Source of the DNA: Pedobacter panaciterrae
GTDB taxonomy: Bacteria; Bacteroidota; Bacteroidia; Sphingobacteriales; Sphingobacteriaceae
Direction of reading: 5' to 3'
Length of the DNA stretch: 64,000 nucleotides
Assembly: GCF_001636695.1 (NCBI RefSeq)
Contig: NZ_LGEL01000014.1
Span: 1-64,000, forward strand
A program made the position numbers and the translations under genes. Of this stretch, positions 26,327 through 34,333 are shown in pieces. The notes below the pieces were generated by a model. It was given only the letters and a program-made list of their open reading frames with translations. It was not told the origin of the DNA and did not search any database. How positions within the stretch are numbered: position 1 is the first letter of the stretch; the number at the start of each line of letters is the position of its first letter.

Positions 26327-27208
26327 TTAAACCAGTTCGCGATTTACGTAATCAAAGCTTTGCTTAATACTTACAAAAGGATCCTTTGAAAAATTCTCCT
26401 GCTCTACAATTAAGTGTTTAAGGCCTGATTCTTTAGCGTGCTTATAGATGCTCTTAAAGTCGATTTTTCCACTGCCCACTTCTGTGTTAATGGTATTGTC
26501 GGCTTTATCCATATCCTTTACATGCCACATTACAAAACGGCCCGGATGTTTCGCAAACAATGCAAGAGGATCGTTTCCAGATCTTACAACCCAGTATAAA
26601 TCCATCTCAAACTGAACATTTTTCTTGTCAGTTTCCTCAAGCAGGATTTCATAGCCCGTAGTGTCTCCGTATTTTGTAAATTCAAAATCGTGATTATGAT
26701 AAGCTAATTGTAATCCAGATTTAGCGCATAATTCTGCTGCTTCATTTAATCTTGCTGCTACCTTTTTAAAACCATCAAGGTCAGGTCTTAATGACGCATC
26801 CAGATAAGGGCAGGTAAGATACTCCATATTCAAAGCTACAGCGCCTTCAATTAAAGGTTTAACTTCGTCCAGGTTACCGCTTTTAATAAATCCATCTAAG
26901 CCAAAATGACCACTGGGAGCTTTTAGTCCATTCGCATCAAGTAAGCCTTTAAATGTTTTGGCATCCAGACCCCAAAATCCTGCATCAGCAGTGTAACCAT
27001 AGGTTTCAACTTCCTTATACCCAGCTTTTGCTACCTTTTCTATTACACCTTTTACATCCTTAGGTAATAACTCTCTTAAGGTATAAAGTTGTAGACCAAT
27101 TGGGTGAGCACCTGCTGCCGGAGTGCTGCTGCAAGCAAAAGATGGCAGTAACGCTGCACCTGCAACGGCAATACCTGCCTGCTTAATAAAATTTCTTCTA
27201 GAATTCAT
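26327..27208 (-). CDS. Tat-exported TIM-barrel sugar isomerase/epimerase-like lipoprotein
   Basis: Xylose-isomerase-like TIM barrel, 293 aa from ATG 27208. It begins with a twin-arginine signal (SRRNFIK) and a lipobox-like LLPSFAC, so it is probably a lipid-anchored periplasmic protein. Likely metal-site positions are LAYHNHDFEF, FEMDLYW, WHVKD and VEQENF. In related systems such barrels eliminate or rearrange 3-keto sugars; here that is inferred from the operon. An ATG at 27229 would overlap the previous gene and precede the Tat motif by seven residues. It is the last gene of the operon. Confidence 0.85.
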   Translation of the reverse strand: MNSRRNFIKQAGIAVAGAALLPSFACSSTPAAGAHPIGLQLYTLRELLPKDVKGVIEKVAKAGYKEVETYGYTADAGFWGLDAKTFKGLLDANGLKAPSGHFGLDGFIKSGNLDEVKPLIEGAVALNMEYLTCPYLDASLRPDLDGFKKVAARLNEAAELCAKSGLQLAYHNHDFEFTKYGDTTGYEILLEETDKKNVQFEMDLYWVVRSGNDPLALFAKHPGRFVMWHVKDMDKADNTINTEVGSGKIDFKSIYKHAKESGLKHLIVEQENFSKDPFVSIKQSFDYVNRELV

Positions 27209-27218
27209 AGTTTTTGAA

Positions 27219-28100
27219 TTATACATCACAAATATTTACTGCTTCTCTTAATGACTTTATACCGTCTTTATTCTTTGGAATAAATTCCTGAGCAAGATAG
27301 CCTTTGAAGCCAGTAGCTAAAATAGCTTTAATAATGGCAGGATAAAATAGTTCCTGAGTATCATCAATCTCATTTCTTCCGGGTACGCCGGCAGTGTGGT
27401 AATGTGAAATGTATTGGTGGCTACTTCTAATAGTACTGATTACATTCCCTTCATCAATCTGCATGTGGTAAATGTCATAAAGTAATTTAAAGTTTTCAGA
27501 GCCTAATCTTTTGCATAGCTCAACACCCCATGGAGTATTGTCGCATTGATAATCTTTATGGTTAACTTTACTGTTCAGTAGTTCCATAACCAATACTACA
27601 TTATGCTTTTCTGCAATCGGAATTACTTGTTTTAAGCCTTCCACACAGTTGTTCCATCCGGTCTCATCGTCTTTACCTCTACGACTTCCGCTAAAGCAGA
27701 TCAATTGCTTATATCCGGCTTCAGCAACTTTAGGAATCATTTCTGAATAATTTTTAATCAGCGTTGCATGAAACTTTGTATCGTTCCATCCGTCTTCCAG
27801 ATTTATTTCTGCCCCATTACACATCGAAGAGTATAGACCATGTTTTTTTAAAGTCGCCCAATCATTAGGGCCAACAAGATCTATCGCTTTAATGCCAATT
27901 TTTTTTGCCTCGATACATAATGTATCAAGATCTATGCTTCCAAAGCACCAACGGCAAACAGAATGATTTACGTTTCCTTTTAACATAGTTGACTTATATG
28001 GCTCAAGAGCAAAAGCGGGCAAAGCTGCCGAAACACCTAAAGCGGCGGTTCCGGCAACAATATTTTTCAGTGCAGTTCTCCTGCTTAATTCTGATTCCAT
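27219..28100 (-). CDS. Tat-exported hydroxypyruvate-isomerase-like TIM barrel
   Basis: Second exported TIM barrel, 293 aa, with a twin-arginine signal (ELSRRTALKNIVAG, ending LPAFALE). It resembles hydroxypyruvate isomerase. Likely metal ligands lie in LVMELLNS, KLLYDIYHMQ, ISHYHTAG and YLAQEFIP. True hydroxypyruvate isomerases are cytoplasmic, so the export signal points to a different substrate, probably an oxidised sugar made by the exported oxidoreductases of this operon. It follows the MFS gene by 37 bases and precedes the last barrel gene by 10. Confidence 0.85.
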   Translation of the reverse strand: MESELSRRTALKNIVAGTAALGVSAALPAFALEPYKSTMLKGNVNHSVCRWCFGSIDLDTLCIEAKKIGIKAIDLVGPNDWATLKKHGLYSSMCNGAEINLEDGWNDTKFHATLIKNYSEMIPKVAEAGYKQLICFSGSRRGKDDETGWNNCVEGLKQVIPIAEKHNVVLVMELLNSKVNHKDYQCDNTPWGVELCKRLGSENFKLLYDIYHMQIDEGNVISTIRSSHQYISHYHTAGVPGRNEIDDTQELFYPAIIKAILATGFKGYLAQEFIPKNKDGIKSLREAVNICDV

Positions 28101-28137
28101 TTTTTAAATATCTAAATTTTGATTTGGTTCAAATAGA

Positions 28138-29379
28138 TTAATGGGCAATTGCTTCGTCTTCAATTTTCTTTTTGTCGTTGAAAGTTAAAGCAAATAATAA
28201 GAAAACTACCAATGCAATACCAGATGGGATTAGCCATACCATTTTCCAGTCGGCAGCACCATTAGCACCTTTGTAAGTGTCTGTAATCCATCCTGCAACT
28301 TCAAATCCGATAAGCATACCTACACCATATGTAGCTAAGGTAATTAATCCCTGAGCAGCACTTTTGTATCTTTCGCCAGCTTTTGAGTTGGTGTAGATCT
28401 GTCCTGATACAAAGAAGAAATCATAGCAAATACCGTGTAAAGCAATACCAATTAAGATCATAAAGCTAAGCTCTCCTGCATTTCCGTAGGCAAATAACAA
28501 GTACCTAACAGACCATGCAAGCATACCTACAAGTATAGTTTTCTTGAATCCGTATTTCTTGAAGAAGAAAGGAATTAGTAGTAAAAACAATGCTTCTGAA
28601 ATCTGGCCTATTGCCATTTTACCTGTTGGTCCTTCAATACCGATATTAGATAAGAAAGGGTGTGCATTTTGATAGTAGAATGCCAGAGGGATACAAATAA
28701 GTATAGCAGAAACGAAAAATATAGCAAAGTTTTTGTCCTTTAATAATTTCAATGCGTCAAGACCTAAGATATCACCGATTTTTACTTTCTCACCTGCAGC
28801 CACTTTTGGTGGAGTTTTAGGTAGCGTGAAACTAAATAAGCCCAGTGCTAACGAAGCAATACCAGCCATAAGGAATGTGTTTTTCAATAAACCAGCAGAT
28901 AAAGCTTCAGGTGAATCCCAAATAAACAAGTAACTGATAATTAATCCGGCAGCGATCCAGCCTATAGTTCCAAAGATTCTAATATTAGCAAACTCTTTTT
29001 CAGGATCTTTCATTTGGTTAAATGAAACTGAATTTACTAAAGCAAGCGTTGGCATATAAAGAATCATGTAGCCCAATACATATGGGTAAAAAACAGAGAT
29101 ATCTGTAGCAGTATACATTTGATACATCAGTACAGCTCCAAGTAAGTGTAAAACTCCCAGAATCTTTTCTGCATTGAAAAATCTATCTGCAATTAAACCG
29201 ATGATAAAAGGAGCAACAATAGCCCCCCATGATTGGGTTGAAAAAACAGCGGCAGTTTCTGAACCTGAAGCAGATAGGTTTTTGTCCAGAAAAGTACCTA
29301 AGGTAACAAACCATGATCCCCAGATAAAAAATTCCAGGAACATCATGATTGATAGTTTGACACGGTTAGTCGTATTCAT
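28138..29379 (-). CDS. MFS transporter, nucleoside:H+ symporter-like
   Basis: Twelve-helix inner-membrane carrier of 413 aa. The beginning (KLSIMMFLEFFIWGSWFVTLGTF) and the motif near FANIRIFGTIGWIAAGLI are typical of the nucleoside:proton symporter group (NupG/XapB-like) common in Bacteroidota. In this operon it most likely brings a sugar, keto-sugar or glycoside from the periplasm to the cytoplasmic enzymes; that substrate is inferred from context, and a nucleoside remains possible. It lies between the DUF1080 lipoprotein and the exported TIM-barrel genes. Confidence 0.87.
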   Translation of the reverse strand: MNTTNRVKLSIMMFLEFFIWGSWFVTLGTFLDKNLSASGSETAAVFSTQSWGAIVAPFIIGLIADRFFNAEKILGVLHLLGAVLMYQMYTATDISVFYPYVLGYMILYMPTLALVNSVSFNQMKDPEKEFANIRIFGTIGWIAAGLIISYLFIWDSPEALSAGLLKNTFLMAGIASLALGLFSFTLPKTPPKVAAGEKVKIGDILGLDALKLLKDKNFAIFFVSAILICIPLAFYYQNAHPFLSNIGIEGPTGKMAIGQISEALFLLLIPFFFKKYGFKKTILVGMLAWSVRYLLFAYGNAGELSFMILIGIALHGICYDFFFVSGQIYTNSKAGERYKSAAQGLITLATYGVGMLIGFEVAGWITDTYKGANGAADWKMVWLIPSGIALVVFLLFALTFNDKKKIEDEAIAH

Positions 29380-29412
29380 ATTCGGGTTTTCGTTAATCTT
29401 TAAAAGTATAAA

Positions 29413-30108
29413 TTACAGTTCTTTAATCATAATATTACGGTACCAAACAGGATCACCATGATCCTGAAGTGCTATTTTTCCTGATTTGAAAGTTCCGAAA
29501 CCATCCCATCCACCAAATTTACTTTTTGATACCAGGGCTTTCCAGTTTTCATCCCAAAGTGTAGTAGTTACTACTTTAACACCATTCAGTCTTAATTCAA
29601 GTGCTCCATTATTACTGATTACTTCAGCTGTATTCCACTCTCCAACAGGCTTTACCGGTTCAGAGTTACTTTTTATAAGATCATACAAATCCCCTGCTCT
29701 GTGCTTGGTTATCTTTCCGTCCGGGTGACCGTCGTTATCCAAAACCTGCATTTCTAAACCTGTACTGTATGTAGCACCATATTTTTTTGGGTCTTCGTGT
29801 ACATAGAAAATAATACCGCTATTGGATTTTGGAGCTACTTTCCATTCCAGTTTTAAATGAAAATTGCTGTATTCCTTGTCCGTTACTAAATCCCCTCCAC
29901 CATCATTTTGTCCGTTTGGATCAAAGTGAAGTGTTCCATCTTCTACTTTCCATTTACTGCCGGCGGTTGTTTTTCCATAGGTGTGCCAACCGGCAGTAGT
30001 TTTACCATCAAATAGTTTGGTAAAACCTTTTGTACCTTTTTGACTTTTTGTACTACTGCAGCTCATTATTGTTGTTAAGATCAGCGCAGAGAAAATATAT
30101 TTTTTCAT
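29413..30108 (-). CDS. DUF1080 lipoprotein, 3-keto-disaccharide hydrolase family
   Basis: Exported protein of 231 aa with a lipobox (TTIMSC, Cys 17) and one concanavalin-like DUF1080 domain. Visible landmarks are FTKLFDGKTTAGWHTYGK (28-45), DGTLHFDPNG, NFHLKLEWKV, NSGIIFYVHED, and GLEMQVLDNDGHPD. The Pfam name of the family is 3-keto-disaccharide hydrolase, which fits the oxidoreductases encoded around it. I infer that it binds or cleaves a 3-keto-glycoside in the periplasm or at the surface. It lies 28 bases downstream of the exported Gfo/Idh/MocA gene. Confidence 0.88.
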   Translation of the reverse strand: MKKYIFSALILTTIMSCSSTKSQKGTKGFTKLFDGKTTAGWHTYGKTTAGSKWKVEDGTLHFDPNGQNDGGGDLVTDKEYSNFHLKLEWKVAPKSNSGIIFYVHEDPKKYGATYSTGLEMQVLDNDGHPDGKITKHRAGDLYDLIKSNSEPVKPVGEWNTAEVISNNGALELRLNGVKVVTTTLWDENWKALVSKSKFGGWDGFGTFKSGKIALQDHGDPVWYRNIMIKEL

Positions 30109-30136
30109 TATTTGTTTTAAAATTGTTCTTTAAGTT

Positions 30137-31594
30137 TTATGCGCCCAAAGTCCAGCCTTTGCGATACTCACGTTTTACGTATTGGTTCACATCATCAAGG
30201 TTAGTAACCTTCATCAGGTCATTATCCCACAGTAATTTAATATTCCGGCCAGGATAAGAGATTTTCCCTTCACTGTTTTTACGTTGAACATCAACACCAC
30301 GAATAGCAAGGTTTGCCATTAATAGAGCTTCTGTAAGCGGGCCTGCAATTTCAAAAGGAGAACTTACTTCCTGCTTGCCATAACCGGCAATAGCAGCTTC
30401 AACCCATTGTTTATAGTGACCGCTTGAACCGCCTTGTACACGAGCAAATTTCTGCGCTACTTTGATGTCTTTGTTTTTAGTTAAAGGAAGTAATTTTGGA
30501 TTTGCGCTATAAGTTTCGCACATCATTTTTCCTTTTGTACCAATAAACAAGGTTCCATTACCTCCGTCGCCAAAGGTTTCATTAGCTTGTAATTCTTCTG
30601 GTCTTTCAGGTTGGATACCACCATCCATCCAGTGTACAGTAACATCGCCCTTGGTTTTAGTTGTTTTAGGGAATTTCAAGGTCACATGGCTTGATGGAGG
30701 GCAGCTATCAGGGAAATATCCTCTTTTGAACTCATCAACATATACAGAACCAACACTGGCCTGAACTTCGCTTGCATATTTTAAATTTAAAACGCTAAAC
30801 GGAGCTTCAAGCAAGTGGCAGCCCATATCTCCAAGAGCACCAGTACCATAATCCCACCAGCCACGCCAGTTAAACGGAACTAATTTATCTACATAGTCTT
30901 TATATGGGGCAGTACCTAACCAAAGATCCCAATCAAGATCTGATGGTACCTGAGCTTTGTTAGCTGACCATGGAATACCCTGAGGCCACACCGGACGATC
31001 TGTCCAGGCATAAACCGTGTGTACATCTCCAATCAATCCTGCATCATACCATTCTTTCATTTGTCTCGGACCATCATTTGAAGCCCCCTGATTTCCCATT
31101 TGGGTAACCACTTTATATTTTTTAGCAGCAGCTGTTAAAGCTCTTGCTTCATAAATATCATGAGTTAATGGTTTCTGCACATACACATGTTTACCCAACT
31201 GCATTGCTGCAAGGGCAATAATGGCATGGTTATGATCTGGAGTAGAAACAGAAACGGCATCAAAATTTTTAGCTTCCTTATCCATCAATTCGCGCCAGTC
31301 CTTATAATATTTAGCCTTAGGAAAAGCTTTTACGCTATTCGCAGCTCTTGAATCATGCACATCACATAAAAAGCCAATATCGGCTTTCCCGCTTTTTGCA
31401 AATTCAGCAATATCAGACTGACCCTTCCCGCCTGCACCAATCCCCGCAACAATTAATCTGTCGCTTGGAGCTAGAAATCCTTTCCCGCCCAAAACATGAC
31501 GCGGAACTATCATAAATGCAGATGCTGCAATAGCTGATGTTTTTAGAAAACTACGTCTGTTTGTAGCATTCTGATCTTTTTTTGTTTCTTCCAT
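30137..31594 (-). CDS. Tat-exported Gfo/Idh/MocA-family oxidoreductase
   Basis: NAD(P)-type oxidoreductase of 485 aa with a twin-arginine signal (TNRRSFLKTSAIAASAF, Arg 13-14). The Rossmann motif is GIGAGGKG at about 52-59, and the family's E-K-P appears as Q-K-P in HVYVQKPLTH. C-terminal regions include WWDYGTGALGDMGCHLLEAP, where D and H of the G-D-M-G-C-H motif are the usual catalytic positions. Because NAD is not free in the periplasm, exported members are thought to hold their cofactor tightly and recycle it, as in glucose-fructose oxidoreductase. It likely oxidises or reduces the sugar at C3 here. Confidence 0.9.
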   Translation of the reverse strand: MEETKKDQNATNRRSFLKTSAIAASAFMIVPRHVLGGKGFLAPSDRLIVAGIGAGGKGQSDIAEFAKSGKADIGFLCDVHDSRAANSVKAFPKAKYYKDWRELMDKEAKNFDAVSVSTPDHNHAIIALAAMQLGKHVYVQKPLTHDIYEARALTAAAKKYKVVTQMGNQGASNDGPRQMKEWYDAGLIGDVHTVYAWTDRPVWPQGIPWSANKAQVPSDLDWDLWLGTAPYKDYVDKLVPFNWRGWWDYGTGALGDMGCHLLEAPFSVLNLKYASEVQASVGSVYVDEFKRGYFPDSCPPSSHVTLKFPKTTKTKGDVTVHWMDGGIQPERPEELQANETFGDGGNGTLFIGTKGKMMCETYSANPKLLPLTKNKDIKVAQKFARVQGGSSGHYKQWVEAAIAGYGKQEVSSPFEIAGPLTEALLMANLAIRGVDVQRKNSEGKISYPGRNIKLLWDNDLMKVTNLDDVNQYVKREYRKGWTLGA

Positions 31595-31620
31595 GGTTCT
31601 ATTTGGTTAGGTAGGTTGAA

Positions 31621-32094
31621 TTATTTTTTAAGTGATAAAATATATTTTACCATTTCTTTTGCATCGTCTTTACTTAATGATGGGTGAGGGGTCATTGGAA
31701 TTGCTCCCCAAACGCCTTGTCCACCTGCAATGATTTTCTCAGCAAGATGTTCAATGTTCTCATCAGTTGCAGGATATTTACCAGCTACATTTACATAAGC
31801 AGGACCAACAAGTTTTTGAGTTTTGCTGTGACATGCAAGGCAGTCAGATTTAGCAATCAGGGCTTCGCCTTTTGATTTTTCAGCGGCTGCTGCCGGAGCA
31901 GGTGCTGCTGTTGCCGGAGTAGCTTCTTTTACAGCTGTATCGGTAGCAGCAGGAGTAGCAGCTTCAGTAGCATGTGCCGACGTTGATGTGTTAGCCGAAT
32001 CTGCTGCTTTATTTGCTGCAGCTCTTTCTTCCGGACTTGCACATGAGGCCATAAAGATTGCTAAACAGCCTAAAACAAATAGTGTTCTTTTCAT
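31621..32094 (-). CDS. Monohaem cytochrome c lipoprotein
   Basis: Electron carrier of 157 aa. It has a lipobox (FMASC, Cys 18), then an Ala/Pro/Thr-rich linker at about 20-75, then a class I cytochrome c domain with the haem site C85-L-A-C88-H89 and a probable axial M134 in IPMTPHP. Lipid-anchored to the membrane and projecting on the linker, it is well placed to take electrons from the exported GMC flavoenzyme in the same operon. It lies between two sugar-enzyme genes with gaps of 26 and 11 bases, so is part of the same transcript. Confidence 0.92.
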   Translation of the reverse strand: MKRTLFVLGCLAIFMASCASPEERAAANKAADSANTSTSAHATEAATPAATDTAVKEATPATAAPAPAAAAEKSKGEALIAKSDCLACHSKTQKLVGPAYVNVAGKYPATDENIEHLAEKIIAGGQGVWGAIPMTPHPSLSKDDAKEMVKYILSLKK

Positions 32095-32105
32095 TGTTGT
32101 GTGTA

Positions 32106-33164
32106 TTATTTATCTAAACCTAAAATTCTGTTATTGAAATCGTCATCACCACCAGAAGCAGCGAAATCATCGAATGCTTTATTGGTTACTTTAATGATAT
32201 TCTTTTTAATGAATTCAGCACCTTCTCTGGCGCCAACTTCAGCATCCTTAATGCAGCATTCCCATTCCATTACTGCCCATCCTTTGTAATCATATTGCGC
32301 AAGTTTACTGAATATGGTTTTGAAATCCACTTGTCCATCACCAGGAGAACGATATCTTCCGGCGCGGTTTGCCCAGCTTTGATAGCCACCAAAGGTGCCT
32401 TGTTTTCCTGTAGCATTAAATTCCGAATCTTTAACATGGAATGCTTTTATGCGCTCATGATAAAAATCAATATACTGGATATAATCAAGTTGCTGTAATA
32501 CAAAGTGAGATGGATCGTAAAGTAAGCATGCACGTGGGTGATTGTTCACTTTTTCAAGGAACATTTCATAAGTGATGCCATCAAAAAGATCTTCGCCCGG
32601 ATGTATTTCGTAACATACATCTACACCACAGGTGTCGAACTCATTTAATATCGGTGTCCACCTTTTTGCCAGTTCAGTAAAAGCTGCATCAACTAGTCCT
32701 TCCGGGCGTTGAGGCCATGGATGGAACATATGCCATAGCAACGAACCGCTAAAGGTAGCATGTGCATTTAAACCAAGATTCTGAGATGCTTTTGCAGCAT
32801 ATTTTAATTGCTGTACTGCCCATTCAGTTCTGGCTTTTGGATTGTTTTTGTACTGATCAGGAGCAAAGGCATCAAATGCAAGGTCGTATGCCGGATGTAC
32901 TGCAACCAGCTGACCTTGTAAATGTGTCGACAATTCCGTGATTTCCAAACCGTATGATCTAACCTTACCGGTTAATTCATCAGCATAAGTTTTGCTTTCT
33001 GCTGCTTTTTGAAGGTCAATAAACCTTGCGTCAAGCGTGGGCATCTGGATACCTTTAAAGCCTAAGCCCGCCGCCCATTCACAAATAGCATCTAAAGAAT
33101 TAAAAGGAGCCTCGTCACCAATAAATTGGGCAAGAAAAACTCCAGGACCTTTAAGTGTTGTCAT
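32106..33164 (-). CDS. Cytoplasmic sugar isomerase/epimerase-like TIM barrel
   Basis: Third xylose-isomerase-like TIM barrel of the operon, 352 aa, with no signal peptide, so cytoplasmic. Likely metal-ligand segments are VCYEIHPGED, CLLYDPSHF, AFHVKDSEF and AVMEWEC. It is 8 bases downstream of the signal-less Gfo/Idh/MocA gene, and the pair is a recurrent arrangement in 3-keto-glycoside and C-deglycosylation pathways, in which the barrel enzyme acts on the 3-keto product. Its substrate cannot be read from sequence. Confidence 0.87.
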   Translation of the reverse strand: MTTLKGPGVFLAQFIGDEAPFNSLDAICEWAAGLGFKGIQMPTLDARFIDLQKAAESKTYADELTGKVRSYGLEITELSTHLQGQLVAVHPAYDLAFDAFAPDQYKNNPKARTEWAVQQLKYAAKASQNLGLNAHATFSGSLLWHMFHPWPQRPEGLVDAAFTELAKRWTPILNEFDTCGVDVCYEIHPGEDLFDGITYEMFLEKVNNHPRACLLYDPSHFVLQQLDYIQYIDFYHERIKAFHVKDSEFNATGKQGTFGGYQSWANRAGRYRSPGDGQVDFKTIFSKLAQYDYKGWAVMEWECCIKDAEVGAREGAEFIKKNIIKVTNKAFDDFAASGGDDDFNNRILGLDK

Positions 33165-33172
33165 GATATTTT

Positions 33173-34333
33173 TTATATTTTAAAATCTGACCATTTTTGA
33201 TCTGATTGGCTTGAAGCCACTACTGTGTCAATAAATGCCATACCTCTTACGCCGTCTTCCACTTTAGGGAAATCCAACATAGCTTCTGTAGGTGTGGTGC
33301 CATGAATTTTTGCTGAAACGGTTAAAGCAAAGTTCCTGTAGATATTTGCAAATGCCTCTAAGTAACCTTCCGGGTGACCTCCCGGTACGCGGGTATTGTG
33401 TTTAGCAATATCAGAAAGATAAGCCTGACCAGCACGGTAAATCTGCGCAGGCTCATTAAGCCATTTTAAAGTAAGTGTATTAGGCTCTTGCTGGTTCCAT
33501 TCTAAACCACCTTTTTCACCGTAAATTCTAATTTTCAGTGCATTTTCTTCACCAGCAGCAACCTGCGATGCAACCAATACACCATTAGCCCCGTTATCAA
33601 ATTTTAATAATACGTTACCATCATCATCAAGACCTCTGCCTTCAACAACAATGTTAAGATCAGCACATAGTTTAGTGATTTTTGCACCAGAAATATATTC
33701 AGCCAATTGCGCTGCATGGGTACCTATATCACCCATACAACCACTTTTTCCGCTTTTTTTAGGGTCTGTGCGCCATGCAGCACCAGCATTTCCTTCTCTC
33801 TCAGTAAGTGTACTTAACCAGCCCTGAGGATATTCAACTAATACTTTTCTGATAGCACCTAGTTTTCCTTCTTTAACCATTTGTCTGGCTTGTTTTACCA
33901 TTGGGTAACCAGAGTAAGTGTGAGTTAGGCATAAAATTAAACCAGTTTCCTGTACCTTTTGCTGAAGTAATTTAGCCTCTTCAAGAGATAATGCAATTGG
34001 TTTTTCAATTACTACGTTAAACCCATGATCCAATGCCATCATTGCAGGAGCAAAGTGAGCAAAATTTGGGGTAACGATAGTTACAAAGTCGATACGTTTG
34101 TCAGCAGGTAATTTGCTTTCCTTTTCAATCATCTCCTCATAGTTCAAATAAACCCTGTCTTCCGGAAGGAACAACATCTCACCAGATTCTTTGGCAATTT
34201 CCGGGTTTATACTCAATGCTCCGCAGCAAAATTCTACCTGGCCGTCAATGTTAGCGGCAATACGATGAACTGCACCGATAAACGCGTCTTTACCGCCGCC
34301 TACCATGCCCATTCTAATTTTTCTTGTTTTCAT
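33173..34333 (-). CDS. Cytoplasmic Gfo/Idh/MocA-family oxidoreductase
   Basis: NAD(P)-dependent sugar oxidoreductase of 386 aa without a signal peptide. It opens with the Rossmann loop GMVGGGKDAFIG at 9-20, has the family E-K-P in NVVIEKPIAL at about 121, and a G-D-I-G-T-H motif (SGCMGDIGTHAAQLAEY) with the usual catalytic D and H. Its ATG overlaps the GMC stop codon (TAATG at 34331-34335), indicating coupled translation. With the next barrel gene it forms the cytoplasmic half of the pathway. Confidence 0.92.
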   Translation of the reverse strand: MKTRKIRMGMVGGGKDAFIGAVHRIAANIDGQVEFCCGALSINPEIAKESGEMLFLPEDRVYLNYEEMIEKESKLPADKRIDFVTIVTPNFAHFAPAMMALDHGFNVVIEKPIALSLEEAKLLQQKVQETGLILCLTHTYSGYPMVKQARQMVKEGKLGAIRKVLVEYPQGWLSTLTEREGNAGAAWRTDPKKSGKSGCMGDIGTHAAQLAEYISGAKITKLCADLNIVVEGRGLDDDGNVLLKFDNGANGVLVASQVAAGEENALKIRIYGEKGGLEWNQQEPNTLTLKWLNEPAQIYRAGQAYLSDIAKHNTRVPGGHPEGYLEAFANIYRNFALTVSAKIHGTTPTEAMLDFPKVEDGVRGMAFIDTVVASSQSDQKWSDFKI

